A DNA stretch of 64,000 bases from Macrotis lagotis (Eukaryota; Chordata; Mammalia; Peramelemorphia; Peramelidae), in the NCBI RefSeq assembly GCF_037893015.1, contig NC_133665.1, positions 105,305,937-105,369,936 on the forward strand, written 5' to 3'. A program made the position numbers and the translations under genes. Under the pieces are notes generated by a model that searched no databases, had not been told where the DNA came from, and saw only the letters and a program-made list of their open reading frames with translations. Position 1 is the first letter of the stretch, and every line of letters starts with the position of its first letter. Below are positions 11,230-23,479 of this stretch, piece after piece.

Positions 11230-12023
11230 TCTTTGGAAAATTAGATACACTCCTGTTAAAATTGTGGTAAACTGGTCCAACCATTTGGGAGAACAGTTAA
11301 GAACTATGCCCAAAGTGCTATAAAACTGTGTATTCTTTCTCAATCCAGCAGTATAACTATTAGGTCTGTATACCAAAGAGATCAAAGAAAAGAGAAAAGG
11401 ACATTTATGAACTAAAATATTTATAGTAGTTCTCTTTGTGATGGCAAAAATTGGAAACTGAGGGGATGTCCATCAACTGGGAAAGGCTGAAAAAGTTTAG
11501 TATATGACTGTGATGGAATAATATTGCCTTACAAGAAAGACCAGAAAAGGATGGTTTTAGAAAAACTGTGGAAGAGTTAAATGAACTCATGCAAAGTAAA
11601 GTGAACAGGAGAACATTGTGCACAATAAAAGAAATATAACAATGATCAACTGTGAAAGATTTAGCTACTCTGATCAATACAATTTCTGATCCAAAACAAT
11701 TTCAAAGGACCCAAAATGAAAAATGCTGTCCTCTTCCAAAGAGAGAACTAATATGCTCTGGGTGCATATTGAGGCATACTTTTTTTTCACTTTCATTCTT
11801 TTTTTTTGCTTTTTAATAAAAATTTTAAAAGGTTTTTTTAAAATAAAACAGTTGGGTTTTTTGTTTGTTTTACAATATGACTAATATGGTTTGCATGACT
11901 TCATTAATGTCTAATACTCTTTTACTTACCTTTTCATTGGTTGTGGGAAGGAGGAGAAGAAAGGGAGAGAATTTAGAACTAGAGTGCTCTAAAAAAAAGC
12001 ATGACTGAAAATTTTAAATAAAA
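11230..12023 (+). mobile_element. L1/HAL1-type 3' end
   Basis: Contains the L1 3'-region blocks: caaccatttgggagaacagt, a ccagcagtataactattagg run and a tggaaactgaggggatgtcc run, ending in an A-rich tail near 12023. It is clearly older than the 22262-23356 copy and is related to 54860-55905. Confidence 0.7.
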
Positions 12024-12929
12024 GCATAGCATTCAAAGTGAGGGAAATGATAGTTATCATTTTAAAGTGCAGTGGTTGTGTGCATAGCTAGTGTTGTGTC
12101 TGATTCTGGAACTGACTATTTAAAAGTACATTATCAAACTGTAATGCATTCAGAAAAAAGGACGACCAGGATTGCAAAGAAAGCTCAGGAGACAATGCCA
12201 TAGAGGAATTTGTAGAAGCAAATAGAATGGTTTGCCCAAGAACCTGATAGTTTCATCACCATTTTTGAAATAGCATCAGAAAGTGAAGATTATATCTCAA
12301 GAAAAAGAGATTTAAGGCTCTACAAAGAGCCCAGTACAACATTTACACAATATTTAAGGGGAACAATTTGAGGACTCTGGTAAAAGGACTTATAGAAATT
12401 GTATTATCCCCTTTCCTTAGCACAGATGCTTTTAAGTGGTTAGAATCCTCTTTACTGAACCCATTTTCACCTAGACTTTGCATATTCTTGTGGTCAAATG
12501 TGTTACCAATTTTTGAGAAGTTATTTTGTACCACTTATATGACTGTAGTAAATTTCCGTTGCTAAAAGATAATTAAATCTGGATAATTAATTGGCAGTAG
12601 CTGATAATTATGGGAGGAAGAACTGGGTTCCCCGGCCACTGAGGAGAGTAGTAGCCACACTTAGGGGACTTATCTTGTCAGTGGGAATCACTCCAGAGAG
12701 ACTACCACTATCCTTCTCTCCAAGCTTACAACCTAAACCTAAATCTTAGGTTGTCACTCCTTACTCCCGTTTACCCCCATTCCCCATATGCAATCTGTTG
12801 TCAAAGTCTGGCAATTTTATCTTTGTAACATTTCGCAAAGACACCCTTTCTTCCTTCTGACACTACTGCCATCCTGGTGCCCTCATCACCTACTGATAAG
12901 CTGGGTCTTTGCCCTTGATAGGGTAAATG

Positions 12930-14036
12930 TTACTGTATGTCCCCCAAAATAAGACCAGGGTTTATATTAAAACATGCTCCAAAAGACACATTTAGGACTT
13001 ATTTTCAGGAGATGTCTTTTTTTTCTCCCAAGTTCAACAATCTCCATTTACTCATTTATTCATGTAAAAACATGCATTTATTCAAATATAGTCATGTCAT
13101 CTCTTTCTTGAACATCGTTATAACTTTCTAAACTCCAAATTCTGATTCAAATTTCTTCCAACTCCATTTCCTGTAGAAACCATTGACCCCAATCTCTTAT
13201 GTCCAGCAATAGAACTCTCCTTAGATAAGCACTTCTTGTTCATAGGGCATTTCAGTGATATTATCCGATGAATTTTTCACCCAAATCAGAACCTCTTGCA
13301 AGCTAAGCTTCACAATGTTTCTGCTCTTATTTCTCTCCATTCTATTTTGACTGTAGCCACTGATTTTCATGTGCAAATGGTCCCTGAAGTTTACTGCAAT
13401 ACCTGGTCTGGAGATAGGCAGTCATTCCTGTAGGAATCATTGTTTGATCTCTTCCTCTATCTTCTATCTGTCTTTATCATGGTTGGTGCTGGCTGAATCC
13501 CACACTAGCAGGCTTCTGACCACATTGCAAAACAAGTGGCAGCATTAAATCAATCCATTTTCTTATAATTACTCATGTGTACCAGGTTTTTTTGGTTTCA
13601 AGAACATTAATGCCTGAAACATGTTCAATCTTATCTTTTTTGCCCTTAGTGATGATTAGGGGTTGGACTTTCTTTCCATCCAGACATTATCAAATGCTCA
13701 TGTTATTCCTGTGTCTGTATTCAGATTGTTCATTCAGCAATAAGTTTGAGTTCATTTGTTTATATAGGCCTTTACCTCTCTTCCAAAAGTGCCCCACTTG
13801 AGTATTTGTAAAAACTTAATTATAATTTATATTATCATTTAAGTATTAATGTCAATTATATACTTTAATTATATATTAATATTATTATAATGCAATATGT
13901 CCATTGTGTGTTGCAATAGATGTACTAAAGGCATCCATCTAGCTGACAATCTTAACTGGGGCTTATTTTGGGGATAGGGCTTATATCACAAACATCCTGA
14001 AAAAAATCATGCTAATTTTGGGGGAAATACAGGGTA
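12930..14036 (-). mobile_element. Tigger/pogo-like DNA transposon with transposase remnant
   Basis: The ends are inverted repeats: tactgtatgtcccccaaaat at the left, and gctaattttgggggaaatac then agggta at the right. The latter reads CTGTATTTCCCCCAAAATTAG on the other strand. Terminal TA dinucleotides fit Tc1/mariner-type integration. On the minus strand the interior encodes transposase-like pieces: CLDGKKVQPLIITKGKKDK near 13680-13620, then WIDLMLPLVL, then IPTGMTAYLQ near 13430. The last corresponds to the IPGGxTxxLQPLD stretch of Tigger/Jerky-type DDE transposases. At about 1.1 kb it lacks the N-terminal DNA-binding half, and the frame has several stops (for example after WYT), so it cannot move. 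Confidence 0.7.
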
Positions 14037-14089
14037 GGAGGTGTCTGCCTACCCATACCCCTATTTCATCCATTACTCAGCTTCAAATA

Positions 14090-14575
14090 TGATCTTCCTT
14101 AAAAAAAAGTCTATATTACACCCCTACTCAATAAAATTTAATGGCTCTATATCTCCTCCAGGATCAAATAGAATAAAAATCCTTGTTTTCAAACCCTTTC
14201 ATAACCTCCCTTCTCTTTTCCTTTATTCATACACATTACATCCCTCCTCCACATACTCTCCAATCCCTCCTCTTCTCCACCTCCTGGCTTCTCTGACCTC
14301 TTCACATTTGATGACCTGGAAAAATTAATCCTGTATTGAAGCTCAGTTTCAAGATGACATACTCGTCCAGCTTCTACAGGAAGTTTTTACTGCTCACTAG
14401 CTCCAATTTTTCCTATATTTAGCTTCATTGTCCATAGTTATTTGTATATCATTTCAACATTAGACAGTTGACATGGTGAAAGCAAAGATTATATTTTACT
14501 GTTTTTTGAATCCCCAGCACCTAGCACAATGCCTGACACTTAGAAGAATTTTGATAGATGTTTATTGATTAACCT
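14090..14575 (+). mobile_element. LINE-2 3' end
   Basis: It has the L2 tail pattern: ctcaataaaatttaatggct, a tctcctccaggatcaaatag block, and near the end tccccagcacctagcacaat, then gcctgacacttag and gttta-ttgatt. It is an ancient mammalian repeat without a poly(A) tail. Confidence 0.75.
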
Positions 14576-15544
14576 AACTTCAATAGAAGGGGAAATTTTT
14601 CTAATAATTAGAAATCCAGTAATGGAATAGGTGTAACTGAGTAACCCTTAGTTAAAAGATTATTGCTAAGAGAGAATTTAGACTTGGTGACTTCTGAGGT
14701 CCTTTCAGACCCCAAGATTATGTGATTCTATGTGATTTCTAAGAAAGCCTGGTAGAGTCAAAAGAGCCTCTGGGGGTTGAACTAAATGATCTCTGAGGTC
14801 CCAATCAATTCTGCACTAGGAAGGAGTTCATTAAAATTTTATAAGATTTGTTATATAAGAAATAAATTATCTAGGAAGGTGACAGAGGAAAAGATGACAA
14901 TTGAATTTAATTAATCATAATTATAGAAAATCAAGTCCATTCTTTTCTGTTTCAGAAACTTGTGCCCTGGGGTGGATTCCATTCCCTTTCATCCACTTTT
15001 AATAATCCTTATCTCTGTGGCACCTTCACTCTAAAATAATGGAGTTATGTTTGGGGAAAGCAGGTTGCCAATGGTGGTGGGGGGTGGGTGGGAAGAATAG
15101 AAAATAAAAGTTGTTTAGCTCTTTTGACCAATTTTAGTATCACAAAAATTCATGTGATAGTGATTTAGAATCAAAGAGGGAAAAGAACATTGATTCAGAG
15201 GACTTGATGCTTACTCCCTGGGTGACCAGGGCCAACTTCATGGTAAAGAAAAGGTGATGTACAATCATCTCTGCTTGATATATTCCATCTGTTAGCTACC
15301 TGGTTTTAGATATGCCTGTCAAACAACAAAATATTCTCCCCATGAGTAAAAAATAAAATGAGGAGGTTGGACTGGTTAGCCAGTGAGGTCCACTCTATCT
15401 TTAGACCTAGAATCTTATGATTCTGTCAATTTGCATAAACTACTAAAATGAGAACTGTACATAGTTTTTAATAAGTATGTGATGCTTATATAGTGACTTG
15501 CCCTCAATGAGCTAAGTAATGAATTCAGTCAAATAATACAATAA

Positions 15545-15785
15545 AACATTATTCAAGGAAACTTTCCTGAGTCCCCAGCTGTTTTTTTTTTATATATCTT
15601 CTGTTTGTATTTATATATCCCGTATTTGTATTTTTATATATCTTGTATTTAAATGACTGTGAACAGTATTGAATTCTTTAAGACTACAAACTCCTTTAGG
15701 GCAAAGTCTCACTTTTGTATCTGCAGCACACAACACTAACTGCCATATGAGTATTTAATGAATGTTTATTGATTTGTTTACAGTC
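15545..15785 (+). mobile_element. L2/CR1-like LINE 3' end
   Basis: Matches the L2/L3 tail pattern (aaactcctttagggcaaagt, then tatctgcagcacacaacact and atgaatgtttattgattt), interrupted by an AT-rich stretch with repeated tatatatctt/tgtatttat units. Confidence 0.6.
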
Positions 15786-16731
15786 AAACAGAAAAAAAAT
15801 AACATACTATAGATGTCAGATTTACAGAATGAAGTGACCTAACTAAGGATGGTGGGAGAATGATAGACAACCTTTATAATACCAGTTTATCTTTCAAATC
15901 CTGTAAAAAAAGAAACAAAAAGTTATTGAAAAGACCACCCCCCCAAACCCCAAGTTGTTTCTTTAATACTGAACTTAACAGTTTTTCATGAATTATTACC
16001 CAGAATGCTTCATTTACCTTAGCAGACCTTTCCACTTTCAAAAAACAGTTGCAATTTCTGATTTCTTCTGGAGATGAGGACAAAGACCTGAATTGTATTT
16101 ATTCGTCTGAAGTGGTACTAAAGAAAGAAAGAATGAATGAATGAATGAAGCTTTTATTAAGCAGTTACTGTCTGCTAATCATTGTGCCCAGAAACAGATG
16201 AAGTTGAAGAGTTAGGAAGAATAGAACAGGGAGAGTGAAATTGAGTCTGAGACCCTGAAGAAGAAAAACTGTGGAAGGGAGGTACTGCCTGGGGCTAAAG
16301 TAGGCAGTTAGAGGAGGTGATCTCTCTCATATTAGGGAGATCTTCTCAACACTGCACCCTCCCTTAACTTACCAGACATTTTTTTTTTCCCCACAAAGAA
16401 CCCTGAAGTTGGTAAGGAAGGGGAAATCAGCATAAACATAACAAAGAATAGACAAAAGGTTGAACCTTCCCTAGAGTCATCCTATTAAGTTGATCATCCT
16501 TATACTATAATATCTTGTCTAAGGAGAAGGCATTCTTTCCTGGATTGTAGTACCAGGAGGGCAGGATAAATTGTCAAGCTTCCAGATCATTGTCTGCCTG
16601 AGTTTTTAATGTGGGGGAGATAAGTCATTGACTTTCTACCTACTGGTTATTATAATATGAAGGCTGAATACTGTTGTAAAGAAATCAACCTTTTCACTAG
16701 CAATAGTGATGTTATAAATGAATGAAAAAAG

Positions 16732-16884
16732 GCGGCTAGGTGGCACAGTGGATAAAGCACCGGCCCTGGAGTCAGGAGTACCTGAGTTCAAATCCAGTCT
16801 CAGGCACTTAATAATTACCTAGCTGTGTGGCCTTGGGCAAGCCACTTAACCCCATTTGCCTTGCAAAAACCAAAAAAATAAAAA
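16732..16884 (+). mobile_element. WSINE1-like SINE with 17-bp target-site duplication
   Basis: Full length, flanked by ataaatgaatgaaaaaa at 16714-16730 and 16885-16901. The long perfect duplication points to a fairly recent insertion. Confidence 0.92.
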
Positions 16885-16905
16885 ATAAATGAATGAAAAA
16901 AAACC

Positions 16906-17397
16906 TGCTAGAGTGAGAGAAAATTGTAGATTTTATTCACGAACCTTGCAAGACATGGTTACCTCGCCTGGCGTGAAATACAAGGTGGCCTTGGAACATC
17001 AGGTAATTTATAGTCTTCAGAAACTCTTTGCCCTCCCTCTTGGATTTTCATAGGCTCTCAGAGTTTGAGTTATAATAATCTAAGAGGTCCACCCATTCCA
17101 TGACATGCCCCTAAAATGATCCCCCCCCACCTCATGCAATGCATGATATGCTGATGAGCCCCAATAGTCATAGGGGGTGTGTGGGTTAATGTTTAATTAC
17201 CTAATTGCACAAAATCAGTTGCATTAGGTCAAGATCTCTAGGTCACTCTTGAATGGTTGAGAACTGGTTTTGGATTTGCCATGGGATTAGGAAAACTCTC
17301 CCAGTTTTGTGATTGGCTGGGCCATTCCCTCTTTGTAATGGATTCCCTAAGGGCCCCCTCCACACCCTGTGAAGACCAACACCCTACATTCCTCACA
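16906..17397 (-). mobile_element. probable solo LTR of an endogenous retrovirus
   Basis: About 490 bp with promoter-type signals in the right order on the minus strand: a CCAAT box near 17313 (AGCCAATCAC), a TATA-like TATAAATTA near 17005 and a poly(A) signal AATAAA near 16935. The ends read TG...CA. I could not see a convincing target-site duplication, so the ends and the LTR call are tentative. No internal viral genes are adjacent. Confidence 0.45.
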
Positions 17398-18039
17398 AGT
17401 GAAAAAACTTATTATCACACTTTCACAAGTTTAATGAGTAGGGAAGGGATATGGTTGCATCTGTGCTTTAGGAAAATCACTTTGGTGACTCAGAGTGAGG
17501 AGAAACCATAAGGGCCTGAACTAAAATAATGGCTATGGAAATCCAGAGAAAGAGTCAGATGCTACAGATGCTGAAGAGATAGATCAATTGATTGGATATG
17601 TGAGGTGAGGGAAAACAAGTGATTGGGGGGTATTATGGAAGTTACAAACATGGGATATGAGAAGAATAATGGTGCCTTTAATGAAAATAGGGAAATTTAG
17701 AATATGAGTAGATTTGGCAAGGAAGGGGAAGTAAATTAATTACATTTTAGATGTGTTGATTTTGAGATTTCTCTGGAACATTCAGTTTGAAATGTCCAAT
17801 AGGAAATTGGCAATATAAGACTGAAATTTAGGGGAGAGATTGATGCTGTACATAGAAATATGAGATTCTTCTGCCTAGTAAAGTTCTAGGTCTTATCTGC
17901 ATAGAGATGATAATTAAATCTATGGAACTGATGAGTTCACTGAGAGAAAGAGAATACACAGTGAGAAGAGAAGAGGGCCTAAAAATTACTCAAAGGGAAC
18001 ATAGTATTCAAGATAAGTCAGCAAAGGTGACTGAGAAGG

Positions 18040-19097
18040 AATAGTCGGACACGTAAGCAAGGAATAAATATGGCTGTTTGGTTCTTGGCTTTTATCTAAG
18101 GAGACCAAAATGACATCACCATGTCTGAGACAAATTACAGTGTCTCTGACTGTGGCTGATGAGACCAATACCAGCTTAGGCTGTTCTAACACAGGTCATG
18201 TACAAATAGTCCATGTGAACATCTGGGGTGCTTACTCTAAATTTATGTATGTCATCTTTCCTTTGAGTTGCTTCAATTCTGCCTTCCTCATAGAGTGCAT
18301 CACCCTCTCTGATGAAGGCACACCATACTGGGTGGTCCTCTGCCAGTGTCTCCCATACTGTACAATCAATTCTAAAGTTCTTAAGAGAGATTTACAGAGT
18401 GTTCCAGTATCACTTCTTCTGACCCCCTTGTGAGTGCTTGACCTGTGTGAGTTCTTCAAAAATTAGTCTTTTTGGCAAGCATATGTTTGGCATTCTAACA
18501 ACATGGTCAACCCATTGTTGTTGCACTCTCTGTAGTATGGTTTGAATGTTTAGCTCCGGAAAGAACCTGTGTCAGCTATCTTCTCCTGCCAGGTGATCTT
18601 CAGAATCTTCCTAAGACAATTTAAATGGAAATGATTCACAGTTTCCTGACATGGTGCTGGTAAACTGTCCAGGTTTCATAAGCATATATAAAGTCAGCAC
18701 AGGCTCTGTAGACTTTCAGCTTGGTAGTTGAATACCTCTTCTTTCCCACACTTTCTTTCAGAGTCTCCCAAATACTGAACCAGTCATGAAAATGCATGTG
18801 TAAACCTTATTGTCAATGTGTACCTCCCTAGAGAAGGAGTCCACAGTACACAAAACTTCATTTGCTGTAACTGATGGTTCCACATATGGATGATGTGGTG
18901 CTGGCTGATGGAGCACCTGTGTTTTCTTGGTGTTAATTGTTAGGCCAAAATTAGTACAAGCTGCAAAGAATCTATCTATACTTTGTTGCACTTCAGCTTC
19001 AGAGGATGCACTGAGTGCAAAATCATCAGCAAATAGAAAATCAGGCACCAGTACTCCCTTCACTTTAGTCTTGGCTTGTAGCCTTTTCAAGTTGAAG
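18040..19097 (-). mobile_element. RTE-clade non-LTR retrotransposon fragment (reverse transcriptase to 3' end)
   Basis: On the minus strand 19090-18758 encodes a reverse-transcriptase stretch, RLQAKTKVKG then DFLFADDFAL (catalytic F/Y-ADD box), FFAACTNFGLTINTKKT and HQPAPHHPYVEPSV. This is the typical RTE/BovB-type palm-to-thumb region. Downstream frames (18459-18232 and 18192-17986) carry the C-terminal region in different frames (SLLRTLELIVQYGRHWQRTT; RHGDVILVSLDKSQEPNSHI). The copy is 5' truncated and interrupted by several frameshifts. Other non-LTR clades are less likely, given the QPAP...YVEP signature. Confidence 0.75.
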
Positions 19098-19108
19098 AAT
19101 TTACCATC

Positions 19109-19690
19109 ATATCATCTCACACCCAGATGAGAAAAGGGAAGATGATCAATGTTGGAGAGGTTGTGGGAGGATCAGGACATTGACGCACTGCTGGTGAGGT
19201 TGTGAACAGATCCAGCCTTTCTGGTGAGCAATATGGAACTATGCCCAAAGAGCAATAAAATTGTTCATACCCTTTGACCCAGCAATTTCAATTCTAGGAC
19301 TATATCCAGAAGAAATTGTAAAAAATGGGCAAAGTCCTACATGTTCCAAAATATTCATAGCAGCTCTTTTTGTAACATCAAAGAATTGGAAATTGAGGGG
19401 ATTGATCAATTGAGGAGTGGCTGAACAAGTTATGGTACATGAATACTATGGAATATTATTATTCTCTAAGAAACCATAAATGGTTGGATTTTAGAGAAGA
19501 ATGGAATGATTTGCAGGATCTGATGCTGAGCAAAGGGAGTAGAGCCAAGAGAATGATCAACAACATTATGAGATGAACAACCTTGATGGAAGCAAGGGTT
19601 ATGACTATGTATCTGCACTGCTGCTTCATCACTTGCCTGTTGCCTGATCATTGGTAATTTTGGAAACCTTTTGGAGAATTTTTAATTGAG
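19109..19690 (+). mobile_element. L1/HAL1-type 3' end
   Basis: L1-type 3' blocks (gatgatcaatgttggagagg, a cctttgacccagcaatttca block, ggaaattgagggg) run into sequence around gcctgttgcctgatcattgg. It abuts the RTE fragment directly. Confidence 0.7.
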
Positions 19691-21734
19691 TGAAAATTTA
19701 GTTAGAAACAAGATTACAAAATGTTAAAGTGTATGATAAAAGGGCATTACAGTCACCTTTTTTCAAGAAGTTTAGCTGAGAAAAGGAAGAAAGATTTTAT
19801 AGGAGAATAGTTTGAAGGAAAAAGTAGTATATAGTGAAATATTAAAGATGTAAGAGATTTGGGCATTTTGAAAGCAATAGGGAACAAGTACATAGGAAGA
19901 GGTTAAAGTTCTAAGCCAAAGAAGCAATAAATGAGGGTGCAATCTGGAGAAGATGGGAAAGGTTAAGATCAAGTGCACATGCAGAGTGGTTCATTGTGAC
20001 AAAGTGGACCACTTCATTTTCAGAGGTTGGAGTTAATTTAGGAGATAGTGGGCAATAATGTCAAAGGGTTCTGAAAAAAAAAAAAGAGGAAGGTTAGTTT
20101 TTCCTCAATAAAATGAGAGGTCCTGAGTTGAGAAAAGTAAACTGGAGATATGAAGAGAAAAAAAGAAGGCAGGGAATAGCTTCTGTGAGGAGTGAAATAT
20201 GGGGAATTAGAGATTGCCTTACTGCAATGGGAACCCAGTTGGAATTGGATGATAGAATTTATTATATACCTAGTAATCACAGTTGTTTGACTTCTATGAT
20301 TCTATTAAGCAGGACATGAATAGGAAGATAGTAGGTAGGTGATGGAAGCAAAACCAAGAGAGATTTGGTAGGGGATGAGTGATGATAGGGCAGGAAGGAT
20401 TTAGAAGTTGAGGACATTTTTACTTGAATTGAAATTGGAAAAGGAAAGTGAAGTTAGAGCGAGGGTGGTGGCTTGAGAAAGTATTAATTTCAAAGAGACT
20501 TGAGATTATGATTAGGGTGAAAAATAAGTTTAAAGATAGTATGATAGGAAGTCATGGACAAATAGAAAAATGTCACTTTTTGATTAAGGAAGTGGAAGAA
20601 ATATAGATGGTGAGGGAGTGAAAGAGGAGATCTTGGGATTTAAGGACACTGAAGAACTGGGAGGTTAAGGAGTTTGAGGGAGCATAATGTGGTTAGTGTA
20701 GTTCCTAAATTTAACTACTAGAATTAGGGGAGAGAGAACAATGGTGAACTTAGAGGTGAATTTAGAAATAAAGGAATGGCTTGGGGGCCTGTATTTGATA
20801 AATTAGCACAATTTCAGTTGAATAGAAAATTTTAAGAGTAAACTTCAAGGGAGAAGAAGTTGCTGAATGATGGTAAGAAAGACAAAGTCTGGAAATGGCA
20901 ATGGGGAAGTAGCTACAATATTCTGTTTTTCCTATGGGGACCACTATGTGCTGATCACTATCTGACTGCCCTGTAGAAAGAAGAATATAGCAAGTTTATA
21001 AACCAAACTCTGCCTATCTATCAACATTCTCAAAACTCTCTAGAGTTTCTGTATGACAATGGGAAACTGGCCTACCTAAGCTCTTATTGGGCTGAATGAC
21101 TCCCTTTTCCTCAAAACATTTAGGCAGGTCCCCAGCAGATTGGGCCAGTAGCATTAGCAGAAGACAGTTAGCCCAGATTAACAGTGGCATTACTCTCTAT
21201 ATTATATCTTGTTCACAGTTTGATAATACCTGACTGAACTACTACAGAGGATATTGGATTTTATGTCCCAGGTATTTTGGCAATAGGGTATAGTGATAGA
21301 AACTAGTCTTTGTCTCAGAAGTTGGTAGCCATGTAATGCACATTGAACTATTCTCTTCTTTGAAACCATTTCTCCATTTATAAAATGAAAATAACTACTT
21401 ATTTCAAGGGTGGTTGTGAACCTTAACCCTTACAGAACACTGACCTATTATTGTCTTATAAAATTTGCACCTTTGTGGAAAGGGGAAGGTCAGCAAGAGC
21501 CTCCTCAGAAGCCTAGAATTCTAAAGATGAATCTGTAAGAACCAGGTCAGAATTGTGATCAAACTCTTCTGACTTTGAGTCCATTGCTTCCTTCAGGATA
21601 CCACTCTGAATTCTCTAAAATTAGAAAAACAAAACAACCAACCTGTCTTGACCTCACTCATCATTCATCATCACTACAACAGATGATACACACCAATAAA
21701 CCTTCAGATATTGAAAAAGTAGGAGTCTAAGGAC

Positions 21735-21905
21735 TGAGTATAGTGGAAAGAAGCTTTGATCTTAGAGCCAGATGGCCAAGGTTCAAGCCCCATCTACTTC
21801 TTACCTACAGGACTTTGGGGCAAGTCACTACATTGCTGTAAGTTTCAGTTGAGTCATATGTCCAATCAAGGGATTGGACTAGAGAACCTCTAGGGTATTT
21901 GCAGT
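21735..21905 (+). mobile_element. MIR-like CORE-SINE relic
   Basis: Old tRNA-derived SINE pattern: agtggaaagaagctttgatc, then a gttcaagcc B box, ggcaagtcacta and a final ggattggactagagaacctc. These are typical of MIR-class repeats. Confidence 0.6.
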
Positions 21906-22261
21906 CTGTACTTCTGCATGCCAGAACTCTGGCCTAGGCAGATTGGTTAACTATAGCTTCTTGGACAAAAGGGGGTCTTAGCAAGATAAATGGATTTCAG
22001 AAATAAGAACTGATAACTTCATTGAGTCTAGGTCACCCCCCCCACTAACTTGAATCCTTATGTACTTTGGGTAATCCTTACATACATGATAATTTCAAAT
22101 TACCCATGATGGGAGGGAGAGAGGCATGAGGGCAGGTAATGCAGAAATAATTTAGCATTGGTCCTGACATGTTTTACTGTAATTTGTGTCAGGTGTTTTG
22201 CCTTTCCAATTAATTTTTTTCTATCTTCCCACCCCTACCCCCATTAAAAGAATCCACTTTG

Positions 22262-22810
22262 GTAAATTGGGAAACAATTTTTACAACTAGTATTTCTGAC
22301 AAAGGACTCATTTCTAAAATATACAGATAACTGGGTCAAATTAAAAAAAAAAAACCAAGCCATTCCCCAGTTGACAAAGAGTCAAAGGATATGCAAAGGC
22401 AATTTACAGATGAGGAAATCAAAGTGTTACATAGTCATATGAAAAATTGCTCTAAATCACTACTTATTAGAGAAATACAAATTAAAGCATCTCTGAGGTA
22501 CCACCTCACATCTCTCAGACTGGCCAATATTACCAGAAAAGACAATGATCAATTTTGGAAGGGATGTGGGAAATCTGGGACACTAATACATTATTGGTGA
22601 GCTGTGAACTCATCTAACATTTCTGGAGAGCAATTTAGAATTACACCCAAAGGGCAACAGAAATGTGCATACTTTGATCCAGCAATACCACTACTGGGTC
22701 TGTATCCTGAAGAGATGATGAAAAGGGGTAAAAACATCACTTGTACAAAGATATTCATAGCAGCCCTGTTTGTGGTGGCAAAGAATTGGAAAACAAGTAA
22801 ATGTCCTTCA

Positions 22811-22849
<39 letters not shown>

Positions 22850-23356
22850 ATAATATATATATATGTCATAGAACACTATTGTTCTATTAGAAACCAGGAG
22901 GGACAGGAATTCAGGGAAGCCTGGAAGGATTTGCATAAACTGATGCTGAGCAAGATGAGCAGAACCAAAAGAATATTGTACATCCTAATAGCAACATGGG
23001 GTGATGATCAACCTTAAGGAACTTGCTCATTCCATCAGTGCAACAATCAGGCACAATTTTTGGGGTATCTGTGATGGAGAACACCATTTCATCCAAAGAA
23101 AAGAATTGTGGAGTTTGAACAAAGACAAAAGACTTTTAATTAAAAAAAACTCATTATCTTATGCAATTTTACTATCTCTTATACTTTATTTTTTCCCTTA
23201 AGTATATGATTTCTCTCTCATCACATTTAACCCAGATCAATGCATACCATGGAAACAATGTAAAGACTAACAGACTGCCTTCTGGGGGGATGGGGGGAGG
23301 GAAGTGAGCTTAGGGGAAAAATTGTAAAATTCAAAGTAAATAAATAAATTTTTAAA
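22262..23356 (+). mobile_element. 5'-truncated LINE-1 copy with perfect 11-bp target-site duplication
   Basis: Flanked by aatccactttg at 22251-22261 and 23357-23367. The 1.1 kb body covers the same L1 3' region as 711-1959 and looks very similar to it, starting gtaaattgggaaacaatttt and ending in an A-rich tail. An (AT)n expansion at 22811-22864 sits where the other copy has plain sequence. Confidence 0.85.
22811..22864. repeat. (AT)n microsatellite
   Basis: About 54 bp of near-pure AT alternation inside the L1 copy. Confidence 0.95.
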
Positions 23357-23430
23357 AATCCACTTTGTAACAAATATGGTCAAATAAAACAAATTCCCAC
23401 ATTGTCCATGTCCAAAAATGAGTGTCACAT

Positions 23431-23468
23431 TATCTATCTATCTATCTATCTATCTATATATATCTATG
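23431..23468. repeat. (ATCT)n microsatellite
   Basis: Seven or more tandem tatc units running into tatata. Confidence 0.93.
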
Positions 23469-23479
23469 TCCCTTGTCAT

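Noticed and set aside
12030-12570. Possible decayed coding sequence between an L1 fragment and the Tigger-like element
   Set aside because: Short peptides in this block suggest nothing I can name, and stops occur in every frame.
22604-23017. 137-codon open frame
   Set aside because: It lies wholly within the L1 3' region and its (AT)n run; the repeated Ile-Tyr stretch is a translated microsatellite.
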